Shown here: piece after piece, positions 7,875 through 15,684 of the stretch
How the letters are laid out: every line of letters begins with the position of its first letter
How positions within the stretch are numbered: the stretch's first letter is position 1
Assembly: GCA_050951365.1 (NCBI GenBank)
Contig: JBMNIX010000009.1
Location: 1 to 64,000 of the forward strand
Length of the DNA stretch: 64,000 bases
DNA from: JAAYHG01 sp012735455
GTDB taxonomy: Bacteria; Bacillota; DTU030; DUMP01
Direction of reading: 5' to 3'
Translations under genes and position numbers: made by a program
Notes under the pieces: model-generated
Told to the model about the DNA's origin: nothing
What the model saw: the letters and a program-made list of their open reading frames with translations, nothing else
Databases searched by the model: none

Positions 7875-8348
7875 TCATCTTTCTCCATACTGTGTTTCCC
7901 CTTTTATCTTACTGTTACGAAACTCTTTTAGCTTGGTAGCGATGGCGGCGTAAGCAGCGGCAGGGTTTTCTATGTTGTGGGTTAGCATTTCCATGGGGCA
8001 AAAGCCTGTTTGGTCATGATTTAAGATACGTTCCGTTAGAATATCGTAGCTAACACGAACCCCATGGCTTTTTAGGACGTTGAGGGCAGGTCCACTCAAG
8101 GTGCGGGCATGAACAGCACGAAATCCAGCATAAACAGCTAAGAGCGCTGCAGCCTTACCGACCACAACATCGGCTAGAACTGCGGCGTGTAGTGTCTCGC
8201 CAAGTGCAGTGATTAGATCAAACAACGGACGAATCCCTCTACCTTCACGCTGCCATACCTGATCGCCCTTGACAGCAATTAATGATGCGCTCCCCAACAG
8301 GTTCTTTGCTTTCGCCAGGTCCTGTGCTATCTGATCCTGCATCAGCAT
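7875..8348 (-). CDS. DUF1893 family protein
   Basis: A 157-residue protein that fits the DUF1893 family. It has the N-terminal KGDQVWQREGRGIRPL segment, the central ADVVVGKAAALL block, and the C-terminal segment ILNHDQTGFCPMEM with the conserved cysteine. The family is small, conserved in anaerobes, and has no settled function. The gene follows pilO by about 50 bp on the same strand, so it may be cotranscribed with the pilus genes. I infer no pilus role from that alone. Confidence 0.75.
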   Translation of the reverse strand: MLMQDQIAQDLAKAKNLLGSASLIAVKGDQVWQREGRGIRPLFDLITALGETLHAAVLADVVVGKAAALLAVYAGFRAVHARTLSGPALNVLKSHGVRVSYDILTERILNHDQTGFCPMEMLTHNIENPAAAYAAIATKLKEFRNSKIKGETQYGER

Positions 8349-8400
8349 TGTTACCCCTTTTTTCGTTTTGTACTGGCAGTTGCGGCAAATAATGGTCTCT

Positions 8401-8994
8401 CTAGGGTTTGGGCATGCTTTGTTCTCCAGACGCTACGGTAACGGCATCCGGTAAGAAGTACGCTGTTAACTTGATTTGTGCCTGTGTCATTGTAGCAATA
8501 TCAGGCTCCCGCTTCGTAAGCTCCACGGCATTCATGGCTAGAAGGCGCTGTCCGGTGGTCAGGGTTCTAAGACAAGACTTTATATCCTGGTATAAGCCTG
8601 AAAGAATAAGGTCTATTTCTATTTCGCCTATGCTGTCTGGTGTGATCTTAGCTGGTGAGAACTCTAGTCTTATTATATCAACCCCATTTTCTCTAGCCGC
8701 CAGTACTAGCTGTGCTAATAACCGAGCTTGTTCCTCTCCAGGTGGGATTAGTTGTTCCAATCGGGCGGCCTCGACGCTATTTTGTTGGAGACCCTGTTCT
8801 AACTCTCTTAGCAGGTCTAAAGACCTGTTCTCAGCTTCTAGCTGGCGAGTGTTTTCCCGAATACTTGCCAGGGTTGCTTGTACATGGGAGTAGGCGGTTA
8901 GAGTAAATAGGCCGGCCAAGAGGACGGACAGCAGTCCGGTAGCCACAAGCACTCTCTGTTTGGTGTCTATGGCTCTAGTGCCGGGAGGTTTCAT
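8401..8994 (-). CDS. pilO: Type IV pilus inner-membrane alignment protein PilO
   Basis: A 197-residue bitopic membrane protein. There is one N-terminal membrane helix (residues 12-34, VLVATGLLSVLLAGLFTL), a coiled-coil stretch with many Glu, Leu and Gln (residues 35-75), and a small periplasm-side domain. This is the PilO arrangement. PilO pairs with PilN in the frame that links the pilus motor to the envelope. It overlaps pilN by 20 bp and keeps the gene order pilM-pilN-pilO. Sequence similarity in this family is weak, so the call leans on topology and gene order. Confidence 0.82.
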   Translation of the reverse strand: MKPPGTRAIDTKQRVLVATGLLSVLLAGLFTLTAYSHVQATLASIRENTRQLEAENRSLDLLRELEQGLQQNSVEAARLEQLIPPGEEQARLLAQLVLAARENGVDIIRLEFSPAKITPDSIGEIEIDLILSGLYQDIKSCLRTLTTGQRLLAMNAVELTKREPDIATMTQAQIKLTAYFLPDAVTVASGEQSMPKP

Positions 8995-9532
8995 CCGTGA
9001 CCATCTCCCCCGTTACTTGGAACCGAAAGCGGTTGGCTTCAACCCTCTCCCAGGTCTCTAAACGCACCCCTTGGCCAAAGTAGCCTTGAAGTGAGGTTAC
9101 AAAAAAAGGAATTAGTTCAGGATCTTCGCTGATGCCTGTAAGGCTGAGATGGCCTTGTGACGCGGCCAAGTATGTCAAAGAGATTCCTTGTGGCAGGGCT
9201 GTTTCCACTTGGGCTATATGTTTTAGTACCTGCAATGATTTCATCTCACATTGTTCTACCAGATTCCGTTTTTCTTCTATAACCCTTAGTCTCATAGTCA
9301 CTTCTCTCTTCAAGTTCTGTAGGCTTACAAGTTGCTGTCTTCTTTCCAGCAGGGACTGTTGTTGGTCTACTAGGCGTGCATGAACAGTGTAAAGATAAAC
9401 AGCTACTAGACTGAGTATTACCCCGAGGCAAAGTAGGAAAAGGATAAGGGTATGTATTAACCTTTGCCTTCGCCGCCAGGCCGCGTAGCTTGCCGGCAGT
9501 AGGTTTAGGCGTGGGTAAGTTATTAGCTTCAT
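8975..9532 (-). CDS. pilN: Type IV pilus assembly protein PilN
   Basis: A 185-residue protein with the family N-terminal signature RLNLLPASY, by which PilN docks on cytoplasmic PilM. A membrane helix follows (LIHTLILFLLCLGVILSLVA, residues 25-47), then a coiled coil and a ferredoxin-like domain. It overlaps pilM by 4 bp and pilO by 20 bp, so the three are probably made together. Length is normal. Confidence 0.88.
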   Translation of the reverse strand: MKLITYPRLNLLPASYAAWRRRQRLIHTLILFLLCLGVILSLVAVYLYTVHARLVDQQQSLLERRQQLVSLQNLKREVTMRLRVIEEKRNLVEQCEMKSLQVLKHIAQVETALPQGISLTYLAASQGHLSLTGISEDPELIPFFVTSLQGYFGQGVRLETWERVEANRFRFQVTGEMVTDETSRH

Positions 9533-10443
9533 GCTAACCCCCCTAAGGCTAGTCCCAAACTAAGGCCAAAGAGGCTATCAGATGACGACGGTATTAACCC
9601 GGCAGCAGTTAGGTTTCTAGGTATTACGGCCAGTTCCTCTCCTAACTTAGCTAATAGGGTCTCCCGCTGGGCTAAACCACCAGCACACAAGCAGGCTGCA
9701 AAGTGGAACTCGTTACCAGGATCGCAGCGTTGGGCAACAAAGTAGTCTACGCTGCGGCGAATCTCGTTGACTAGGTGATCTTCCCAGTCATTATCACCCC
9801 TATTAATTGTTTCCTGCATCGGAATGGTACGGGCAAACTTCGGTTTTCCATCTATGGTAATGAGTAATTGGGTACTGCTTGCCCCAAGGTCTAGCACAAG
9901 GCATGGGCTTTCAGTTTCAAATGCTGGCCAGCTATAGGATGCCCAGCGCAATAATGCTAAGGGACCCGGTTCGAGCACGTCTATGGACAGTCCGGCGGCT
10001 GTCAACGTGGCAATAAGCGAGGATATTAGTACCTTAGGGGCTGCAGCCAAGAAGGCGACAGTCTTGTTGGGAAGATACTCTAGAGGGACAAGGTCGTATT
10101 CTGCCGTTGTTCCCTTGTAAGGTACGTACCGTTCAAGTTCCCAGTTCAGTGCTGAACGGAGTTTAGCAGGAGGAAGTGGTGGCAACTCTACCTTTCGTAT
10201 GAGAAGGCGAGAGCTGCTCACAGCACAAGCGACTCGTGTCGGTTTAATTCTTTGCTGAACAAGGCACTCCCTTAGCAGTCTCGCCAATGGTCCTGGCTCT
10301 AATACCTCCCCATCGTTTACCCATCCTGGCGGTACAGGAAAAACAGCGCTTGCGCTGCAAATAAGTCTATGTTTATCGCGAGCAAGTTCTATCAGTTTAA
10401 TGGAGGTACTGCCGATATCTACTCCTAAACTCTTTTCTTTCAT
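9529..10443 (-). CDS. pilM: Type IV pilus assembly ATPase-like protein PilM
   Basis: A 304-residue actin/FtsA-like protein. The N-terminal phosphate loop is GVDIGSTSIKLIEL and the second is LDLGASSTQLLI near residue 187. The segment FARTIPMQETINRG and the C-terminal half follow PilM. PilM sits in the cytoplasm, binds the N-terminus of PilN and forms part of the inner-membrane frame. It heads the pilMNO run, which starts 23 bp after the ComFB gene. Confidence 0.9.
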   Translation of the reverse strand: MKEKSLGVDIGSTSIKLIELARDKHRLICSASAVFPVPPGWVNDGEVLEPGPLARLLRECLVQQRIKPTRVACAVSSSRLLIRKVELPPLPPAKLRSALNWELERYVPYKGTTAEYDLVPLEYLPNKTVAFLAAAPKVLISSLIATLTAAGLSIDVLEPGPLALLRWASYSWPAFETESPCLVLDLGASSTQLLITIDGKPKFARTIPMQETINRGDNDWEDHLVNEIRRSVDYFVAQRCDPGNEFHFAACLCAGGLAQRETLLAKLGEELAVIPRNLTAAGLIPSSSDSLFGLSLGLALGGLA

Positions 10444-10466
10444 GTTGTCATGTCGTCCTTTAGATT

Positions 10467-10730
10467 CTAATGTCGAGGGTTCTCGCTAACCTTGTTGAAC
10501 CCTTGCACCAGGGCAATCGTAACGTCCGCGGCGTACTGCTGGCGTAGGACCTCTGCACGGGAGTACACTTCTCCTGCATCTGATACCACATAACGTGGCG
10601 GAAGGGAATTCAATGCTAAGGCTAAAACATCAAGTCTGCAGTGTGGACAGCGACAAGTATTAGGAAACCTCCGAGCAACTGCTTCAAAATGCTCATTGAC
10701 TATGACTTCCATAGTATTGACCAGTTGCAC
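10467..10730 (-). CDS. ComFB-like late competence protein
   Basis: An 87-residue protein of the ComFB family. The signature CRCPHCRLDVLALALNSLPP is followed by RYVVSDAGEVY. The CxCxxC cysteines probably bind a metal. ComFB is encoded within comF operons in Bacillus, and homologues elsewhere are associated with type IV pili and second-messenger signalling. Here it lies within the pilus operon between the PilX-like gene and pilM, which fits a role in pilus control or DNA uptake. That role is inferred. Confidence 0.8.
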   Translation of the reverse strand: MQLVNTMEVIVNEHFEAVARRFPNTCRCPHCRLDVLALALNSLPPRYVVSDAGEVYSRAEVLRQQYAADVTIALVQGFNKVSENPRH

Positions 10731-10750
10731 TTACCAAAGCACCCCCTCAT

Positions 10751-11812
10751 TTAACTAGATCTGATGGTGGTAGCGTTTTCGTACCACGTTTCTCTGGATA
10801 CGTTCAAACCGGGCAATGGTATAGTCAGTTCTGTTACCGAGGCAGTGGGTTCAACATAAACAAACTCCGCTGGTCCCTGTAAGACTATTCTGCCGCCAGC
10901 GGCTACGCCTGATAGCGAGGTTGACCCTATGAAGTTTACAGAACCTGTTGCATAGAGCACACAACGCAGATTACAGCCGGAAGTAACATTAATTGATTCA
11001 CCTGCTGCGATAAGCAATAGCCCCTCCCCCTCTGTTTGAGTGCCAGGGTTGATGCTGATGCTACCTGTGGCCACCACTGCACTACCTGCGGGGAAAGTGC
11101 CCGAGACCGTAGCATTACCTTCTACAAAGGTAACTCCAACTGGTGTGTTGCTTCCTTCTATCAGGATGCCGTCTGGTAGGTTTTGTACGGACATTCTCCG
11201 ATAGAAGTCGATGTTCAGGTTGGGTTGGAAGAGTGGCTCTTGATCAGGAGAGATTTCTATTGCCCCTATCCCCTCCTCCACCATCGCTTCCCCTGCTGCT
11301 TGTATGTTACCGTCCACTTGGCATGGACCCGTAATAATCACGTTTCCATTGCAAAAGATGTTACCCTCAACCGTTATATTACCAAGGTATATATCTTCGC
11401 TGCTATAAAGCGTATACGACCAAACAGGATGATGGGGATAGGGTTCCACAAGAAAAATACCCGTAAGTGTCTTCCTGGCACTGCCGCTTTCCCCTGAGGC
11501 AATAATCTGCAAGCGACGACGGGATCCGGAACGCTCTTCAGAACCAATGGTAACACGGAAGGCACCAACCCCAAGGTTGCCGGTGAAGCCAGAACTGAGA
11601 TCCGGGTTTACCCTTAAGCGGGCCTCAGCTGCTGCTAAGCCAGCCTCGGCCAGGTAGAAGGCCTGTTCTTCCTGCAAGCGAAGAGTGGCCATGCGGTTGT
11701 TAGTCCGGCCTAGATAAGCCAGGGACATGGTTAGGGTAAGAAGAATTGCAGTAAAGAGGAGAACCATGACAAGAATAGAACCGTTGTCACTTCTGGTTAC
11801 CAACTCACTCAT
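10751..11812 (-). CDS. PilX-like pilus assembly protein with polymer-like repeats
   Basis: A 353-residue protein. The N-terminus has a PilX-type hydrophobic helix (GSILVMVLLFTAILLTLTMS, from residue 11) followed by the EEQAFYLAEAGLAAAEARL segment typical of this family. The class III cleavage motif is degenerate. The rest has repeating short beta strands with many Gly, Val, Asn and Ile (for example GNITVEGNIFCNGNVIITG), like a bactofilin or beta-helix repeat. It is probably a minor pilin-like component. It overlaps the PilW-like gene by 4 bp. Confidence 0.75.
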   Translation of the reverse strand: MSELVTRSDNGSILVMVLLFTAILLTLTMSLAYLGRTNNRMATLRLQEEQAFYLAEAGLAAAEARLRVNPDLSSGFTGNLGVGAFRVTIGSEERSGSRRRLQIIASGESGSARKTLTGIFLVEPYPHHPVWSYTLYSSEDIYLGNITVEGNIFCNGNVIITGPCQVDGNIQAAGEAMVEEGIGAIEISPDQEPLFQPNLNIDFYRRMSVQNLPDGILIEGSNTPVGVTFVEGNATVSGTFPAGSAVVATGSISINPGTQTEGEGLLLIAAGESINVTSGCNLRCVLYATGSVNFIGSTSLSGVAAGGRIVLQGPAEFVYVEPTASVTELTIPLPGLNVSRETWYENATTIRSS

Positions 11813-12375
11813 TCCTTCAAGTTGCGTAAACGGACCTGAAAACGCGTCTCCACCTGCCGTTTTTCTTGTTTGCTCGTAATGTGTATAGTGACGAATCCGT
11901 CATTGTCCTTGAGCGTGCAGTTGAAAGCAGATATACCTTGAGCTACCGGGTTGTGTGAGCCATGGATCGAACGCTGTAATTGTTGTTGATCGGTATTCAG
12001 GGAGTAAATTACCCATTCCCAGCTAGGGTTCAGGAAGCTAGTCTCGTTGGATCGAAGCTGAATGTACGGTTTCTCTAATTCTAATCTCAAGGCATCGGCT
12101 TCGAATCTGACTCTTACCTTCCGTGCTGCACGGATGTCCTTTTTTAACCACTGCTGAGCCGCCCAATGATTTTGTAGAATGTCACTTCGAAATTGCTCCC
12201 CTTTCCATTCACGGCTTGCAACGCCAAAGACACCGGCGAAACTGGCCATTAACAAGCCTGCTAACCCTATAGCAATGATCAATTCTATCAAAGTAAAGGC
12301 GGCTTCGCTGCCTCCAGGTTTACTCTGGTCGGAGGGGTAACAGCGTGGTAAGTTCAATCTGCCTAGTTGCATCAT
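11809..12375 (-). CDS. Minor pseudopilin, PilW-like
   Basis: A prepilin-like protein with the N-terminal helix FTLIELIIAIGLAGLLMASF and the conserved Glu at mature position 5. The residue before the expected cut is Ala (GGSEAA|F) instead of Gly, which prepilin peptidases tolerate less well. The start is uncertain. ATG 12375 or 12372 gives a leader of about 30 residues that overlaps the preceding gene by about 55 bp, and the frame remains open to 12456. It lies third in a run of FimT-, PilV-, PilW- and PilX-like genes. Confidence 0.7.
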   Translation of the reverse strand: MMQLGRLNLPRCYPSDQSKPGGSEAAFTLIELIIAIGLAGLLMASFAGVFGVASREWKGEQFRSDILQNHWAAQQWLKKDIRAARKVRVRFEADALRLELEKPYIQLRSNETSFLNPSWEWVIYSLNTDQQQLQRSIHGSHNPVAQGISAFNCTLKDNDGFVTIHITSKQEKRQVETRFQVRLRNLKE

Positions 12376-12697
12376 CTTGCCCCCAAGTAACATCCACGGT
12401 GATGTTGAGCAGCCCGTTGTCATGGGGTACGACCCTAACACTGCGAAGGAATTCACCGAACTGTTCTGGTTGTGAAAGATGTGAGTTGTTCAGTGGCATG
12501 GGTTCAGCTAGTATCTTTTCCATACAATTGGCGGCTAGAGTCACCGCTTGGTGTGTTTGTTCAGCAGAGGCTGCAACTTGCCTACTTATTAAGCCGAGGT
12601 TAATGATAGGAATAAGAAGAAAGGATACGATTGTTACTGCAACCAGAACATCAACCAAGATGCCGCCTCTTTCGTTGTCTTTACATTCAAAGTGCAT
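12320..12697 (-). CDS. Minor pseudopilin, PilV-like
   Basis: A 125-residue pseudopilin. The N-terminal helix is ILVDVLVAVTIVSFLLIPII after a GG pair, so the mature protein would begin with Ile and carry Asp instead of Glu at position 5. ATG 12697 is the start, because TTGAGGAGT lies about 7 bp upstream. The TTG at 12712 is inside that ribosome site. The body (NCMEKILAEPMP, then LNITVDVTWGQ) resembles PilV/GspI. It is coupled to the preceding FimT-like gene, 4 bp away. Confidence 0.72.
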   Translation of the reverse strand: MHFECKDNERGGILVDVLVAVTIVSFLLIPIINLGLISRQVAASAEQTHQAVTLAANCMEKILAEPMPLNNSHLSQPEQFGEFLRSVRVVPHDNGLLNITVDVTWGQDDATRQIELTTLLPLRPE

Positions 12698-12701
12698 GAT
12701 C

Positions 12702-13181
12702 TTACTCCTCAACTACGCGTATCCTGCCGGTAACAGGCAGTATTCTAATAGTAAGCACCTCCCCCACCCTATTTTCTAGAGGTATGCTAGCTCCAGTGGA
12801 GGGAGAACCGCTCGGATGGAACCAAACAGTACGGTCCTTGGGGTAGAGGTAATTGTTACGTATGCGGATTCCTGGGGGAAAAGGTTGGAAATGAGCTTCA
12901 GGCTCGAGATAGCCATCGTAGCCCAAACGGCGAATTATGTAGCCGTCGCGGCTGTGATCCAACGTGTAGACGAACTCTATACAGTAAGAACGCTCCTCTA
13001 CCGCCGCTTTGAGTTCAAGTTGCCGCATATTCGCTACCAAGATGCCTGCCGCCTGACGCAGTTGGCTAGTTGCAAGGAGCTTATTTCCTTGGGGTACGGC
13101 AAACAAGGACAGGATGGACAGGAGGCTGATGACTATGAGAAGTTCCAGCAACGTAAAACCATCCGTTCTTGGTTTGGGCAT
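12702..13181 (-). CDS. GspH/FimT-like pseudopilin
   Basis: A 159-residue prepilin with a short leader, MPKPRTDG|FTLLELLIVI, which is a good class III cleavage site with Glu at +5. The remaining domain (LRQAAGILVANMRQLELKAA, then a beta-rich end) fits the GspH/FimT family. ATG 13181 has TGGAGGTAACC upstream. An open extension to 13232 has no support. It is the first of four minor pilin genes after the broken prepilin peptidase, 2 bp away. Confidence 0.8.
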   Translation of the reverse strand: MPKPRTDGFTLLELLIVISLLSILSLFAVPQGNKLLATSQLRQAAGILVANMRQLELKAAVEERSYCIEFVYTLDHSRDGYIIRRLGYDGYLEPEAHFQPFPPGIRIRNNYLYPKDRTVWFHPSGSPSTGASIPLENRVGEVLTIRILPVTGRIRVVEE

Positions 13182-13183
13182 GG

Positions 13184-13930
13184 TTACCTCCAGAAAGTTG
13201 TTAGGTACAGCTCTAGGAGATCCCGTCCCCAAAGGCCAGCGATGATTCCCCCCAGCGCTAAGAAGGGGCCGAACGCCACGATATCGTTTCTTCTCTTTAG
13301 CCTTGCGAGGAGCAGCACGATTCCCACACTAGCTCCAAAGAAAAAGGCAAGAATGAGAGCCACCAGGGAAAATGGCCAGCCTAAGAACAGCCCCAGGGCA
13401 AGCGAGAGGCTTAATGTCCCCCTTGCCCAATACCGCCATGGCTGGCCCAAGTAAGGCAAGAAAGCAGTAGGAAATTAGTTACTCCACCAAGCAAATAGAC
13501 CCAATGTGGTCCGGGTGGAAGAAATAGCGCCAGTACACTACCTCCCAGAGTGAGCGGGTCTGGTATGGTCAGGGTAGCTAGGTCAACCTGGGCAGCAAGA
13601 ATGAGTATCGTGCCACATACCAGCTGCCGCACGAGTATAGGCTTGAAGCCCCATGTGAGTCCAGCCAGAAAAAAATATACCCCTGTCACAATTTCTGTAA
13701 TTGGATACCGCCAAGGAATTGGGGCTCGGCAGTAACGACACCGCCCGTACAGCAAGAGGAAGCTTAGTACCGGGATGAGGTCCAAGGGACCTAGCGCGTG
13801 GCTACAATCACGACAGTTGGAACCGGGGAAAACTAGCGATTCTCCTTTGGGAAGACGGTAGGCGACAACGTTTAAGAAAACTCCCCACCAGGAGGCCCAG
13901 CACGAACAAGAGCGACAGCTGAAGCAACAC
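13184..13930 (-). pseudogene. pilD: Prepilin peptidase, frame broken at two or three places
   Basis: The translated pieces together make one type IV prepilin peptidase of about 249 codons, but they lie in different frames. Piece 1 starts at GTG 13930 after AAAGGAG and encodes a helix ending VLGLLVGSFL. Piece 2 encodes NVVAYRLPKGESLVFPGS, then CRDC...CRYC (the zinc-binding cysteines), and the first catalytic Asp in QVDLATLTIPD. Piece 3 encodes LSLALGLFLGWPF to the end. Joining needs removal of one base near 13871-13880 and of two bases near 13408-13422, where the second catalytic motif GxGDxK would be GQGDIK. Every repair point lies in a short homopolymer. Either this is assembly error or the gene is dead. 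Confidence 0.75.
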
Positions 13931-13959
13931 GCGAACGTTCTCCTTTAAATGGAATATGT

Positions 13960-14352
13960 TTAATCTCTTTGAGAGAAATCCTCCTCAGTGCTGCTGACTT
14001 TAAAGCCGTGTTCAGTGTGGGGACACCTAAGCTCGTAGTCCTGGTTCTCCTTCTGAGTAGTATAGACATATGGTTCTGCACCTAATGGGCAGTGAGGAAT
14101 GGCTTTGATACCTTCCAAAGTTCCCAAGGAGTTGTCTTGCCCTGCTGGGTAGTGTCCATGGATCAGGAAATAGGCATCTAGGGCGGTTTCCAACTGCTTT
14201 AGGTTGGCCTTACAGGCCTCTGCCCTAGCCTTGTCGAAGTTGCCTATGGCTACTCGCGGCAGTGCGATTCCGGCAATTACGCCGATAATGACAATGGCTA
14301 TCAGAAGTTCTATCAGGGTGAAACCCGCATCAGGGCGGTTCAAGCATCGCAC
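13960..14352 (-). CDS. Major type IV pilin / ComGC-like prepilin
   Basis: A 130-residue prepilin with leader MRCLNRPDAG and mature start FTLIELLIAIVIIGVIAGIA, including Glu at position 5. The globular part is short, with LKQLETALDAYFLIHGHYPA, a segment seen in pseudopilins of the GspG/ComGC type, and two cysteines that could form a disulphide (HCPLG, RCPHT). It lies between pilC and the prepilin peptidase and is the best candidate for the main pilus subunit. Its size also fits a pseudopilin of a competence system. Confidence 0.85.
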   Translation of the reverse strand: MRCLNRPDAGFTLIELLIAIVIIGVIAGIALPRVAIGNFDKARAEACKANLKQLETALDAYFLIHGHYPAGQDNSLGTLEGIKAIPHCPLGAEPYVYTTQKENQDYELRCPHTEHGFKVSSTEEDFSQRD

Positions 14353-14393
14353 TACGTATCCCTCCTGCAGCTTTCACGGCCGAAATGTCATCA

Positions 14394-15608
14394 CTACATG
14401 ACCATACTGGACATGGTTATGAGGGGCAAAGCCAGTGCTAGCACAACGAAACCAACGACTCCACCCACCAGGATAATTAGTGTAGGTTCTGCCAGTGCGC
14501 TAAGCAGTACAATGGAGTTTTCAACCTCTTGGTCGTAAAAGTTGGCCACCTCTAGCAGCATATCTTTCAGGCGACCTGATTCTTCGCCTATCCGCGCCAT
14601 TTGTACTACGAGGCCTGGAAAAACTGTGTTATGTGCCAATAGGTCGGCCAAGCGTTGCCCGGACTGCAGTCCCCGCTTTACTATTTCCAGTTGATCCTGT
14701 AAGAATCGATTCGCGGCTGTGCCCTTAACAATATCCAGGGCTGGTGCCAAGGCAATACCGTTGGCAAGACACAAACTGAGTCCGCGACAAAGTCGGGCCA
14801 GATGCATTCGACTCAACAAAGAGCCAACAATGGGTAGTTGCAAAAGCAAAAAATCTTTGTAGTAGGCACCGCGCGGAGTATTGGTCAAGAGAGCAAAGGC
14901 GACTACAAGGAACAGGAGGGCGAATAAGACTGTGAACAGGGTCTTGGTCTCAGCGAAAGCCAGCAACAAACTAGTTGCCCTGGGAAGATGGATATCACTT
15001 CCCGTGACGAGGGTCAGAAACTGTGGTAAGACAAACTTCACCATGACTATGCATACAACCAAAGCCAGGGCAAGCACAACGAATGGATAAGCAGCTGCGG
15101 TCCAGAGCCTCTCGCGCAGCTTCAATTCCCTCTCGTAGGCCACAGCTAAGTGCTTGTAGACCTCAGCCAGCTTACCTGTTGCTTCTGCTGCCCGAGTCAT
15201 AGGAACTACTAATGGAGGGAATACAATTCCTTGGGACTCTAAAGCACCACTTAAGGAATGACCTCGAATTAGGCCTTCGCGCACACGTGCACATACACGG
15301 CTCAAGGCAGGGTAGAATGCCTCTTGTTCTAAGACTTCAAGGCAATCCATCAGCGGTAATCCTGCCCGGATCAAGGAGCTGAGCTGGCGCAGAAATATAA
15401 CCACGGCTTTAAGGGGCAAGCGTCGTTTACTGCTGGTAAAGCGTGCAAGTTTGAATATGTAGTTGCAGCCCTCTTGCGGTTCGGTCAGGTGGACAATGTA
15501 GAGACCCTGCTTGTGTAAGGCAGCAATTGCTTCGGGCGTTGATGAAGCTGAAAGAGTGCCTTGGATCAGATCACCTTGAGGTGTATAGGCTTGGTACCGC
15601 AGGTACAT
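14394..15608 (-). CDS. pilC: Type IV pilus platform protein PilC
   Basis: A 404-residue inner-membrane protein with two GspF domains, at about residues 67-190 and 270-395. Each holds the FLRQLSSLIRAGLPLMDCLE-type signature, and there are membrane helices near 165-190, 215-235 and at the C-terminal end (LIILVGGVVGFVVLALALPL). PilC links the motor ATPase to the growing pilus. It follows pilB by about 75 bp. Length is normal. Confidence 0.92.
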   Translation of the reverse strand: MYLRYQAYTPQGDLIQGTLSASSTPEAIAALHKQGLYIVHLTEPQEGCNYIFKLARFTSSKRRLPLKAVVIFLRQLSSLIRAGLPLMDCLEVLEQEAFYPALSRVCARVREGLIRGHSLSGALESQGIVFPPLVVPMTRAAEATGKLAEVYKHLAVAYERELKLRERLWTAAAYPFVVLALALVVCIVMVKFVLPQFLTLVTGSDIHLPRATSLLLAFAETKTLFTVLFALLFLVVAFALLTNTPRGAYYKDFLLLQLPIVGSLLSRMHLARLCRGLSLCLANGIALAPALDIVKGTAANRFLQDQLEIVKRGLQSGQRLADLLAHNTVFPGLVVQMARIGEESGRLKDMLLEVANFYDQEVENSIVLLSALAEPTLIILVGGVVGFVVLALALPLITMSSMVM

Positions 15609-15684
15609 TCGGCAGTCTCCTTAACATAGGGCTTATCCCCTTTAAAGGGAACTAAGGTCGAAGGGCTATGGTTCTCATCGTTTT

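Noticed and set aside
13872..14081. 69-residue frame between the pilin and pilD
   Set aside because: It overlaps the 3' part of the pilin gene and has no start signal. The real start of pilD is GTG 13930 in another frame.
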